From Balanoglossus misakiensis (lineage: Eukaryota; Hemichordata): a stretch of DNA of 64,000 nt. Location of the stretch: positions 9,424,001 through 9,488,000 of the forward strand of contig CM082594.2 in NCBI GenBank assembly GCA_040954595.2. Reading direction: 5' to 3'. Positions within the stretch are counted from its first letter, which is position 1; every line of letters starts with the position of its first letter. The translations under genes were made by a program, and so were the position numbers. Below are positions 1 through 13,000 of the stretch, piece after piece. The notes under the pieces were generated by a model. It did not search any database and was not told where the DNA came from. It was given only the letters and a program-made list of their open reading frames with translations.

Positions 1-3000
1 ACCCGGGGAAAATTACAAATGGTGTTTCAAAACAAAGTAGAAGCCGACCCTATCACCAAATTAGTTTTCAACGCACCTTGCAGTCAAGTGCAATCGTGAC
101 TATCTCAGTGCGATGTACCAACTGAAGTGGTGAAAGTTAACTCGAGGAAATTAGAGGAATACGGCAATATATGTGTCTCGAGAATAAAGTGATAGGTAGA
201 AACATTTAATATTATCTATCATGTATTTCTTATTTGTCTACAATCATTGTCATCGCCAATAGACTATAATTAATCGACGACGCCAACTAATTTGCATAAT
301 TGAGTGATACATCTGGTGTGCGCAGTTCGATACATCATTGAAGTACGTGAAAGGAAAACTGATTTACTTCAACCGGGTCGGCATTAATGTCAAACTGCAG
401 TTCCTGCGTTTATTATAAATCTATAAATAAAATCTCTTGAAACGAACGTTAGCTTCTCGCGTGATTTTTGCACGCCACGGAGCAATACTCTAGTGAATGT
501 ATTGGTGTTCCAAACGCCAAAAAACGCCGGTTCTGTGTCATGACCGATGTGGCTAGCGGCGTCTAATTGCTTTAGTGTATCGCATTTGCCATCATCTGGT
601 TGACACTACTCTCATACAGCATGCCGATACAAGTTGTGCGTGCGACAAAATCTAGCCTTGTGGAGTAGTAGTCATAGGCACCGCGGCAAATCGCCGTTTT
701 TCTCTTGCAGTTTTCCCGCCTCCATATTTCGAACGGTCGCATCGCTGCAGAGGAGGAGGGGAAAGTGAGTCATATTCGGTATCGGGCGTCATTCTCTCCA
801 AGCCTCACATGCTCAATTTGAAGAAGTGTGGCGCCCATAGTAACGGAGGAATTGTGGCACAAAGACACGGCGAGGACAAGACCATGGGCGATGTATGCAC
901 TTCCTGTCTATGTGAGTATTCGCCTTCATCTTCACATTTTTTCATAACTTCAGTGTCAAGCGCACCAATCGATAACAGAATTTGTCGCATTCCTTTCCAT
1001 TCAATTTTTGGTCGATGCTTCAAAGCTCTCGACTGGAAGCTAGTGGACTGACACGGCGCTTGGTACCGCCGACGATGCCACAGATGATACAGAATTAAAA
1101 GCGGCGCGTATTTCGCGAGGGGCATGTGATCGGAAATGGTCTTGTGGGAGATTTCGCCCACAAAACTACACGAACGAACAGGTATCAACTTGAACCTGGA
1201 GGAAACCCGAATTGTAAACATACCGCTCAGAGAATAGCATGCAAACTAGTTGTTACCGCGTCCGGACGAGCAAATGATGTGCCAGTTATTTTCAAATATG
1301 AATCATGATGCGGCAATGCACTTTATAAGTATATTTTACTATTATCATATGATATCATATCAGGGTGCAGAAGACACAGTTTCTATGACAACGAGGACAT
1401 TGAATGGACCGCGACACTCGCACAGCATTTTTTTATTTCAGACGTCGCCGTGGTCGTTGAAGGAAGTAATCGGTCGTATGTTCGATTGGACGGCTTATGA
1501 AACTTGCCTGGAAATTCTGTCATTTGGCCACGACCATTCATAAATGTCACTTTCGATTTCGTATCTACAGCTAATCAGGCAAATGTCGCGATAGTGCGCC
1601 TGTAGTCTGCAACCATCTAACGACGTTATCGCTGACATTTTGTTTTATTCCGACACAAAAAATCGAAGCACAGCATTCTAATAAAATTGTTTCTCGTTTT
1701 ATGATTTGATCCTTCGCAAGGAGAAAAGTAAGAAATCATATTTTACATGTGAACGAGGCGCGTTATCGAGATCCATCGAACATACGTTTTCCACGGTGAG
1801 TGAACTAATGCATTCATGCATGGTTGAGTTTCAAGCCTAATTTATTGCATCTTGCCCAACAACTTGCCTGATACACTGATGAGTTTTAAACAACTGGTGT
1901 AGAGAGATACCAAAACCGCAACCTCAGTTGAAGAATCACTTTTAAACGGTTTACAGAACAGCTTTGGTTGTGTGCTAGATGTTGCAGAAAAAAAGAGGCA
2001 ATAAAATTGTTGATTTACTGTTACTGGTTTACAGTTAACAAACAAGTTCCACATGGACAGTCACTGTGTGTGAATTCCCCTGTGACACCGACTGAAAAGA
2101 CCCATCCGCCCGCTGCGGCTGATATGAACCGCGTTAGAAGAAGAATACTTTCCGCTGAATCAAATCGCAGCATTTCAGTCTCGCTTTGACTCCACGCTCT
2201 CTGCGTTCACATATCCGCCAACCTTCATTATTTGTACTCATAAAAAATACCGACAAAATGTCAAATATATTGAACTGCAGAAAGTAAGTATACTTTGCCC
2301 TCCACAAGAAATAAATGCAAAATACGTGCAGTCCTGACGGAATCGATAAACCACTCGTTTCTGTGTCTCTGCATGTCCTTCAATTGACAACATTCCAATA
2401 GTCAGCAGTGCAGAATTTCGTAAACCTAGGGGGTTTATGCGGTTATCGTCTGCACTTTTATGTACAGGTGTATCCAACGGTAAGAATTTCACTTAACATT
2501 GAAGACTTAAAGCCCCAGTGGCTATACCTCATCATTATTGTTTCACCGAGATACGCAATTTCAATGACAGTTCTCCAGTTATCCCTTTAAGCAATATCAA
2601 CCGTATAGCTTAGGTGGCTATCAGCTGGCAAAAACCTTGACATTTCCACCAACATGTAATTTCACATTTTAATCGTTATTTTTACAACTCCCGTAATTTT
2701 GACACATTATGGATCAAAAACACTTTTCAGCATATTTAGTAAGGCATAAAGAAGACCCAAAGCTATTATGATGTTTACAAGTTCAGGCAACATAGAATTA
2801 TTATAAACAGTTTAACACGCACAAATTTCGTCGTCTGCGGCCAAACCAATCTTCCTTCACCAAGAGGCAATTCGACATTCACGCCAATAAAGAAATAATC
2901 AAATAAAACCCAGCGATGTGCAATTCTGATTTTGCCCACTAATTTTCCATGGAACGATCGGTTTAAGGAGAATTTGCGAAACTTCAACGAATCTATGATT

Positions 3001-6000
3001 GTAAAAGTTTTATGGCGTACATGTTAACATGATGAGTGGGGGTTTGGAAAGATGCTGAATTAAACATCAATCGGAATGTTCCATCACTATGACCTGCCTT
3101 GGAAATGGAACCGAGAAAAGCCGCGGCTCCTCCCATCCATTTTGAGAGGAAATGAGAGACGTTTTCAAGCAGCTTGTCGCCACCATGTCGTCGATTATTG
3201 ACAATACAGTCAGGAAGTTCTCCAAGACTTCTTACATGTTCTGATTTTTGAATAGAGATGTGATATTCATTGTTAAAAGCAATTATTTTTAGAAGACCTG
3301 AAGGATTTTTGCATTATTTCATAACGCTGATTTTGTTATTTTATCAAACTTCGAAGTTTGATGTTTGTTTCTACATACATTTTAAGCTTTATTTTGATTG
3401 GTTCATTCACGTCATCTATTGACCAATTACAACTCACAGGATGTCGTTCATCTATTAACGTGAAGTGAAAGATTGAAAAGGTCGGAATATATCAATATGA
3501 AAGTATTTGTAACACCAACTCAGAAATCTTTACATGGTCAATAACACTGTTTTGACACTTCGTGAGTATCGCAGTTCAGTGTTTCTCTACCTACGACTTT
3601 ATGGCGAGCGTAAAAGCTGTACACGCAACTGCGTCAGACCGTTTGCCGCACTGTCATTGGTCAATTATCGGTTCAAAATCCTGAATTCTTTCGCTCTTGA
3701 AAATGTTAAGACTTTAATATGTCTCTAAAATGTCGCTGACGACACGGAATTGCGTCGTACACGTTTAATTTGCCACAATATTCTTCACTGTACATCGTCG
3801 GATTTTAACTTCATAGAAAAACCCAATATTTACCCGTGTGGTCGTGTTTTATGGCCATTACCGCTTTCCAGCAACATACGCTTTAATTGAATGTCGATGG
3901 TGTTATGGTCAGGAGAAGCGATCACATTAAGCTGTTCCAAATTACATCGGTAACGTTTTCGATTACCTCTGATAATTCGAGCAATTCACGGGAGGAGCGA
4001 ATCGGTATAGAACAGAATCACACGAGATTACGGGCATCGTTAAATTTTTAGTCGGCTCTTGCAAACCTACACGGAAAACCTCATTAATCGATCTTTACGA
4101 GAGAGGGGCAAACCATTTCAACCGTTGGATAATTGTGAAATATTACGATTACGGATAATTTTCTTCGGAATCGAAGAAATCGTGCCCACAAGATACAAGA
4201 TATTGTTTGAAAATTGCGATGTATTCAGCGCCCGAATGTGTCTATTATAATATGAAAAACTTACAAGTAACTTAATGTACAGGACCTGAATAATTAATCA
4301 GTGCTTGGATCCACTCTATAGAAAATTCATTAGAAAACTCCGCTTTTAAAATCCCATCTCCCATTCGAAAATGTAAAATGCAACCCTATCTGACATTTCT
4401 AGAAACGTCATAAAGAAATTAACAGAAATTGAATTTTTATTATTAATACGTCATAATTTTTATTCTTTCAATTCGTGGAAACGATTCCACCATGTATCAC
4501 GACGTCTGAATTTACATCGAATATGCTTTTCAATTTATAGCCAATACATTTGTCCCTTCCGCGGATGTTATCAGTTGTAAGAAAAAAGAAATGAGAAATT
4601 CAATTTGGTGTTATGACCCTCCTGAAGTAGCGCCACAAATCGACAACACGAAAGCAATATGTCATGGGTCCTTGACAGACCAATGGCAACAATCAGCGAA
4701 AATGACACGCCGCGTTTGTTGGATTGGCTTTCTGGGAGAAACATCGATTTCTTCAGCGCTGAACACGGACAATATAGTCATTGATTACTAGACGTTGATC
4801 AACTTACTGAGAACCATCAAATAATATGAGTTATTATAATGGTCCAGAATTTCAAATCAGCATGGTGCAGACACAAGACTGCGTAAATAACTTCAGAATG
4901 ACGGTTATATTGTTGAAGAATCATTTGCGCAAAGGTCAGGCAAATTTGCTCGTCATTTCCTGATGACTGGCTCCCGCTGTGACGTCACGCCCTAACCTGA
5001 CAAGCAAGTGCGGGCATGTGGCTAAGCGCTGTCAATGTATGGGTCAACAATGTCTGATCAGTAATGGGGGATTGGTGAGCAGAGAAACAACCAACAAAAG
5101 TTACTTTTGAACGCGCTGAGTCAAATTTGTAATAACTTAATTTTCGGTTCTTGATTTCCGGAGCATCAAGACCTCTTGCTATTCATTGTTCCATGGAGAT
5201 TGGAACACATGTAACCTCTTTTCTTCACATCTCGTCTTGTCGTCGCGAAACACGTTATTATTGTAGTACATCACACTTTTAAAAAAAACTAAGATAATAC
5301 AATCTACTTTACTCAGTTCAGCGAAGCAATTTCTCTCCGATTTACTTTCTCCTCAACTAAAGTAAATCAAAGGAACATCTGCCTCTTGTCTGCAAAGATT
5401 TGTATTGAGTGAACGTTGCCTGGGGCAACCACGACCAATTGAATCTCGGGAGACAAACCCGGCGACAAGGTAATGCATTTATCGGCGTTCCCGGGATTCA
5501 AAACGTTTACATGTTTCAGCTTTCAGTAAATGTCCCCGCAGACGAACAAATCGTCTATGATCACCGAGCTGGCTTCAAAACAGAAGTATTTGCAATCTTT
5601 CCAAATCTGCCGTATTGGCAGTATGTGGCCCATCGAACAGGTTACTTCTACCCTCCCTTGAACAGCACTGGATTGTGACTGTTAATTCTCAAACGACTCG
5701 TATCGGGGCATCGGTGCGTAAAGATGGACAGGGTTTTGATCATAGAACATAAGCATGGCGAATAATCACATCAAATATTACCTAGGTATCCCTACATGCG
5801 ATGATGTAACTTGTTTTCCATGTGAAGAAATCTCTTAATGCGATCTAACGAGGAATTCTTTGCTAGATTATTAAGTTATCCTTACTCTCTTTGTACACAA
5901 TTACTCATTTAAGAGTCGGAATAATTACACTCATCATTGTTACGATGCAATAGTTACTTGATATGGCGACTTGGCGAGCGATCAAAGTTGACTTATAAAT

Positions 6001-6127
6001 GGAAAATTCCAATCCCCTTGGTTTCTGTTTAACTTTGAAGTACAGGATTTGACAAGGGGGTTCAAGTTGTTGAGAGATCACGCATTGTTCAGTTTCTTTA
6101 CATCCATTCCTATTTGCGTGTTTTTTA

Positions 6128-6927
6128 GTCACGTGACCAAGGCCACATCTGGTCAGTGACCAGTATTGTTCGCGCAATTTCAGTGGGCCAATCAGACAAC
6201 CCTGGCCACGTGCCCAGTGTCTTCTTCACACGTAACACGCGTTGTTACACGAACAAGTTTGGAAACGAGACACACGTCACGTCAAAACTACTTCGTACTC
6301 TTCCCTAAAGTGACTGCAGACATTTCTACGGGGAGCCGTGAAGCGCAGGAAAATGATCGTGACAAATTGGTAGACTATTGATCACGTGATTTATGTCTAA
6401 ACAATGATAATACTAGTACAACATATAAGATGCTATTAGAACAATACCCTTAATGCAGTTTCTATCGTATAGCTCTTGATGTCCTGCAAGTAGAGGATCT
6501 GTTCAGATGCAGTAAATCTTTCATGTTTTATCTTCAAAGAATTATGCATCATAACATCTTCCATCTTTTATATTATCTAGTCACGTGCGTCTTTTCACGT
6601 ACAATTTATTTGGCTTGGATCTCAAGCCACATGCCCCGCAATTTCGAAGAGCAGTTTCTTTTTAGCAATCATTGCTGGGTAATTTTCTCCCACTCACTGG
6701 TCGCGCTTCATATAGTAGTCAAGAACTCAAAGAGGCAAATGTAAGTACACATTATTTTGGTAGTCGAAAACCAGACCGGAGATGACTCGATAACGTTCAA
6801 TGGGGTTGACCTTTTAGCACTCACTATACTCGATATAAATGTACATTACAGTCGATGCAAGTAAGGGCTGTGGTTCACTTTGTTATTGCTCTGAAAGGTA
6901 AATATGTAATCTAAGTGTGCACACGTG
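6128..6927. promoter_or_regulatory. Cluster of five CACGTG E-boxes with a CCAAT box
   Basis: CACGTG occurs at 6130-6135, 6207-6212, 6383-6388, 6582-6587 and 6922-6927. The first lies in the perfect palindrome GTCACGTGAC (6128-6137). It is followed by a second palindrome, CTGGTCAGTGACCAG (6149-6163), and a CCAATCAG box (6188-6195). A TATA-like CATATAAG lies near 6422. CACGTG is the established target of USF, MITF/TFE and MYC-type bHLH-zipper factors. That this is a promoter or enhancer is inference: no exon is attached to it, and the nearest gene start is 3.1 kb downstream. Confidence 0.35.
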
Positions 6928-9255
6928 TATCTCTTCAATAGTTCTACTGCTGGTTCAACAATGCACCACGGTCCACGCGTACAGATTAGTCGCAAAGGAC
7001 AAGTTCGTCGCATATGTAATACGCACGTCACGCATTTCAGGCGAGTACGTGTATAACTGGACAGCGTGTAGAACATAAACGGCTGTGTTTTTAATATTAT
7101 ATTATGATATAAATAGCTTTTACATTTCTTTATCAATGCAGAATGTAGTGCAACTGCCAGAAAACGGACAAATATGCTGTGTGTCTGCACATCCATAAAC
7201 CATTGAAATATACTGCATCAATGGGAGTTTTCGACTCTATGTACGCGCTGAGCCTCGCGGCTATCGTTAGTCCCTGTGATGGATTAGACAGTGGATGTAC
7301 AATACGATAGGACAACCATGCTTAGACATTCTGTTGCCTTTGTCTGACTGTACTCAAACCCTAACACAACACTATTCTATACTTCGCAATAACGACAGAA
7401 AGATGTGCAAACCATGAAACCATGCCAGGTTCTTCGAAAAGAGTGAGGCATCCTGCCCCGCATTAGGGTCAGTCTACTCGACAGAAAAAAGGCAAATAAA
7501 CCCTCCAATGGTACGTCTTTTTGCAATCAGCCATCTAGCGCGGCATTATGATATGTCAATGAAACACAAATCGACAAGAACGGAGCATAGTTCGTCCTCC
7601 GGGAAAAATATATTATAAGATATATTAATGCGATCTCACCATGAACTGTATTAGGGCACATCTTGTTTAATCCCAATTTTTATTCGACGCCTATGTAAAA
7701 ATTCAGGCTAAATTTAAATCAAGATGTTATCAAAGGCTGGGAAATTAGGCGATCTGAAACACTAGTCGATAAGTTCCCCTGAAAATTTTACAAGAGATAG
7801 ACTTGTATGTAAAGGGGTTGAATTTTAATCACATATATCACCTTACGTTGAAGCATAGGGTTTTGTTTCTCTAGGGTCTGTGGTTGAAGTAAAGTATTCA
7901 TGCATGTCGGATGTACAAAATGATTTATCAGTCGCGTAAAAAAGTCGGCTGACATGTTTAAAACTATGATTCTCGTTTAATTGGGAGTATTTTTGTTTCG
8001 ATGTGTCTTCTAATTTCTGCGTGGACTTGTGTGAATCTCATTTGCGAAGAAAAGAAAAAATTGCCATCTTCTTTTAGTACATGTAGACTCATGAAGCTCC
8101 GTAAAGAACTCATCACGTCGGAAAATTCCACGGTGGCACGGGAAGTAGGTTATGAGCGAATAATGGCTATTCTCAACCTTACAGCTTTGTTTTATTTGTT
8201 CAGCTTAGCTTTTTCTGAACGCGGTTCTCACTGCGGCGCATTAGCCAAATCTCATAATGGTCCCAAATCTGTCTCTCCTGCCAATCACGGTGACGTCAGC
8301 TCTTCAATTAGCATATTTACATGTATACGATGGTATGGGTGACTCAGAATGGATCTTAGCTAAGTGTGGCGTCAAATGTATCGGAATTCATGATTGGCCT
8401 TGCGTCTTCGTTGGTATTAAAGTGTTCTGAAAACAGCCATTACTGGTTTAGGAAAAGTGATGGAGGTGAAAATGTCAGAGATGGTGTTGACCTCATTGAC
8501 ACGAACGACATGATGATCGAGTGTTCTCTTGAAAGTTAAGAGCCTTCTTGTCCCGTTGTATCGTAGTAACATTGTCACGAGAGAAACATTAAAATTCAAA
8601 GAATGAGTGGAACATGAAAAAATGTTTGCTGATGTTTGAAAATGTTAGCTCAAAGAGTTCCGTTACATTACACTCGAAGTTCTATCGGAAAAGCAAATAA
8701 TATTAATTGGCATGTATATCGCAAAGTTTAAATAACGGAAATGATTCTTTTTAAAATCTGTCAGTGAATAAATAATTGAAAAAATTGCTAATTTGAAAAC
8801 CAAAAATTCTGAACAGGTCCCATAAATTTGAAAGGCTACTGTATTGCCATACAATCTCTATTGAACTTCTCAGACATCTTGACATGAGGTTGGTCATGTG
8901 ATTAGCGGGACGGCACCACCAATTACATACATTGATTTTCTGACTCACATGATTAAATTTGTAGTTTTCTCCTTTGAAACGGGTACACAATCACGTGTCA
9001 TACTCGTTCTATGACGTAGCTGAAACGACAAATCTGCAATTGATATTTAACTTTGGGCTATTCGGGGCCACCGCTTCCTATTGGATAACAGACAGAGGTA
9101 ACAACTATCTTTGCCGTATATGGCCATTTCGGATGGATTTCCATGAATGGTGTGCTCTGCGCTTGTCTTTAATGAGTAACACTCTCTTCGTTTGCGTTTT
9201 TCATGACGTCGCATAATTTTCTTCAATTACTGCATTGATTCTGTGTGTATTGTCA

Positions 9256-9279
9256 CCAAGCAGCTGTACAGCTTCTTGG
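9256..9279. repeat. 24-bp near-perfect palindrome
   Basis: The segment reads CCAAG, then cAGCTGTACAGCTt, then CTTGG. It is symmetric over 24 bp with one mismatched pair. The centre AGCTGTACAGCT is a perfect palindrome containing an E-box-like CAGCTG half. Function is unknown. Confidence 0.4.
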
Positions 9280-9783
9280 GTGTAGAATCGATGGAAGGTC
9301 AATTATCTCCCAAGCCCATGGCAGTATGGAAACTTCCCATCTCCTTTCTTCTATCGACTCCCTAACTTACTCATAATCCAACTTACCGACAGCCCTTAAA
9401 ACCAAGTATCATTCTACCGATTTTCATCTAAAATTTAAGTAAAATCCCTTTTTTTCACATACCCACAAGGAACGACTTCGTTTGTCGTAGTTAGCGTAAA
9501 AGACCAAATTTGACTCCACGAAAACGCGGATGATTTGAAAAATAAAGTGATAACAGTAATCAACCATGGTAAATATGACATTCCTAACACGTTGCCTTTT
9601 ACTTAAATATTCATAGGATAGAAAGAAGCACTCTTGTGCCATTTTTTCTGGGGCACGACGAACGTTCTAGTTTGGTTGATGAACTTGTTATCTCAACGAT
9701 AGTTGAGAGCGTGTCTCTAAACAAACGACGACGAATCGCAATACTTGAATAATTTGTGACCATCTATGTCTCAATACAAGTCC

Positions 9784-9851
9784 ATTTGCATATTCATGAG
9801 TTTCATGACGTCACACTTTGCTTCCATGGGTACGGATGTCATGTATTTATA
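9784..9851 (+). promoter_or_regulatory. Candidate proximal promoter of glutamate decarboxylase
   Basis: Three motifs are stacked within 70 bp: a POU octamer ATTTGCAT (9784-9791), a full CRE TGACGTCA (9806-9813) and a TATA-like TATTTATA (9844-9851). A start site about 30 bp past the TATA-like box would give a leader of about 145 nt. From 9867 to the ATG at 10021 there is no upstream ATG, and an in-frame TAA at 9997-9999 closes the frame. That is what a clean 5' UTR looks like. The assignment is inference from motif spacing. Upstream noncoding exons cannot be excluded. Confidence 0.4.
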
Positions 9852-10020
9852 TGTAAGTACATCATGGTCTTTGAAACCTAACCATTCCCCGACAAGACAG
9901 AATCGAGTTCCATACTCAATTTTGGCGGAAACTCACAGAACCAGTACACACCAAAGACAGCAACGACATCACCACTCGAAATTTTCTCCGAAAAGTTAAA
10001 TTTCACACCTTCTGACTATC

Positions 10021-13000
10021 ATGTCTTTCGACCTAGGTTTGGATTACGAGGTGGAATCGGAGAAAAATGTAGTGCTCATCACGAATGATTTGCGACGGGG
10101 TAAGATGAACCTGAATGGATCCAGCAAAGTCCACCAGTCGAATTTCTATCGAAACGACAGCAATGAATGCCAAGAACACGACCCATCCAGATCGAACAAG
10201 ACTGACTTCAGTACACTTTACGCAAAGGGTAAGTCAAATCTTGACTAGGCTCTCGTCAGTTTTATTATCTTCATATTCACGAATTCATCTGGAGTGGAAT
10301 AAATGTCCACGTTTGTATTCTGTTGCGAAATAACATCAATACTACCAGAGTGTTTTACGTTGCGTCTATGTGGACATCTGTTACCCGTCTGCTCTTGTAA
10401 TGGAAGTTAAACATCGAACATTGTTTTGCAATCGAGCAAAACGACGCATTGCCTTTTCTTGATGCTAATTTGATAAACCCTGATCAAATGACCTTAATTA
10501 CATTAAGTTTTGAATGCTCTCATTTGGATAGTTGCGGAAATCTGATTGATAAGATGCGCTCAATTTAATGACGCTTTCAATTGCCTCTGCTTTCAACAAT
10601 TCAGGGCCAGCTTTTCATTCTGAATTATCATTTATATCGCAGAACACATATGCTATATTTTATCTGGTTTGTGGTATTAAACCTGGTCCAGTTTGCTTAA
10701 AGGTTGCCATTTTTTCTGGGTTCAGATTATATCATCTGCACCACACAATCATTGCAAAATACGACTGCACCACAGAACTTCAGAAGGACAATTCTGAGAA
10801 GATTTTTAATATCCTCACGATGTTTTTAATGTGCGTTTTATGTTTTGGATTTATGGTAAGATCAAATGATATTCTGGTCTTTTAGTTCAAAACAATAAAA
10901 CTTGATTCATGTGTTTTCACAGTGACAGTTCGCAATATAAATTTGGCCTAAATTGATAACATTTTGATCGGATTTTTCACGGGAAAATCAAGTAGTTCTC
11001 CGTGTAAAATGGTATGTGGTCAGCTCCGCACGTATCCCACCGCGTCAAAGACATCTATGTTAGCCATTTGCTTTGAATTGAATAAACTTTCCCCCGAGTG
11101 ATAAAACGAATTATCGAGTTGACGGCAAGGGAGTGAACTTGATTGCTGAGCACGGCGTATTTCTTGTCGTGACCATATAACGACGAGTCGTTACAAGTGC
11201 TGAATGAAAACGCGATTCACAAGACGGCCATTCGGAGCTGGTTTTATTGGGCACGTACTTTAATAAATATCTTGTTACTGTCCAACGCCTCGCAGTATTG
11301 CAATCATCACTAAAAATCAAGATTCGTGACTATTGCTGATGCGTTTTAAATTTCGAATACTAGCTTGATTTGCTGGTGAAGATGGCTACGTGGCTCTATC
11401 AGTCTCGATGCACGCAAGACTTCAATGTTCCAAGCTCGTTTCATCTCCGCTTCCATTTCAACTGTACGTGTTGTATTAATAGTCACTGCCGAGCTTCCTT
11501 TCATTTTCAAAGATGTTGAGTCTGCGAGTTTTGCTCAAATTACGTGTTACTGTTTAATGTCGTCCACACGAACACATTCTGTCGTGTTCGCTCTAATTGT
11601 CTAGTAACAAGGCGGTGGTGTTTTTCAAAGAATGGAGACCTTTTACAACGGGTAGAGGGGTTATTTAAATACTAGGGCGAAAACAACTGGTAACACACAA
11701 GCTTTAAAGTATTAAAATCTTTGTTTTTCACCAGAAAAATAACAAATTATCCAAAATAGGTCTGGTCCAATTCAACTCAGAAGTTACCACAGTTGGTACA
11801 CGTTAATCTGAAATCAACATCACAAATTAAACGTTGTTTACTGAGATGATGTGCAAGCAGATGCAAGTAACCTTTCTGTTGGCAAGTACAGGTGTTCCTT
11901 CCACAAAGAGAGCTAACACGCAGATCGTAAAACCTTCAATTACAACAATCAGGAAACCAGCGCAGAAACGCTCAGTAGTGTAAGATATAGGCCTAAACAA
12001 CCTGTTATTGACAATCGCCAATCAAGGAAAATGATGATCGGTAGAGTCGCAGTTGTCGGAGGATCACAGGAAGCTTGAACTGAATCGCGGAAAATTCTTG
12101 TTTCTCATTCATCTGAGAGGGAAAGCCATACGCCGCAAAATTCGCCAATGACACATTTCAATGACACGCAACTGAGCTCAACCTGACGTAATAAATGCAT
12201 ACACACTATTAGTTTCAAGGGAAAACAGCCACTTGTGTTTCACGACAGATAGTCATCTTTATGTCTCGCTAAAATGTTTGATACAAAATTATCACATTCA
12301 GAATCTACAGTTATTACCGACAGCAATCGATGAGAGATAGAAAAAAGACGGGGAACTTAAGTTTATCAACAATAATGCCCCGTGGGGATTGAGTCAATGT
12401 ACCAGCTCACCGCTTTGGGATTTCACGTCATCTCTCGAATGTTTAGAGCTGCAGTTAAGAGGTCTGAATGCTAAATTTCTGTGATAGAAGGAGAGGGGTA
12501 AGCAATTTTGCACCAGTTCTGTCATGTATGTTTGATCTCAGAAGTTGCTTATCTGGGAAATATGCACAGGTTGTGTGTAGGCTCGTTCGCAGTAAATCAT
12601 TTGGATTTGAGTCAGGAAAACGAGAGAAGTTTGAACCAAAGCACCTGTAAATATATGTAATGCAGTCGTCTAGTATAACCATGGGAATTTTTTATGAGCT
12701 GTCTAATTTATATGCAAACAGAATGATTCCTCAGATTGTGCCGGGTACAAATGTACTTCACCTCGTACCTGCATGCAGACAGTTATCAAGATAACATTCG
12801 AATCGATGGACACAAATTGAACGAAGACAAGAATATTCAAATCTCAAACGTCACCCTTGAGTGTCTGTGATCAAACATTTTCGTTGCCTTGTCACCATCG
12901 GCGCCCCATCACAGTGAGATAAGTTTTCAAAACTTCACTGCATTGCTTATCGAGGAGTTTTGACAAACGTGAGATAGAGCCTAAGCTGTCCATCATAAAA

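Larger units (their letters stand above)
1..9780. other. Upstream/intergenic DNA, no gene supported
   Basis: I find no open frame here with splice sites, a recognisable domain or plausible coding composition. The longest frames are under 140 codons and look random. The part around 600-910 is more GC- and CpG-rich than the rest, and an open frame at 809-910 ends at a GTGAGT donor-like site. No partner exon was found, so I do not call a gene. The distal half carries the E-box cluster described separately. A 24-bp palindrome lies at 9256-9279. TGACGTCA motifs occur at 4980-4987 and 8291-8298. The region could hold distal regulatory DNA of the glutamate decarboxylase gene that begins at 10021. 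Confidence 0.5.
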
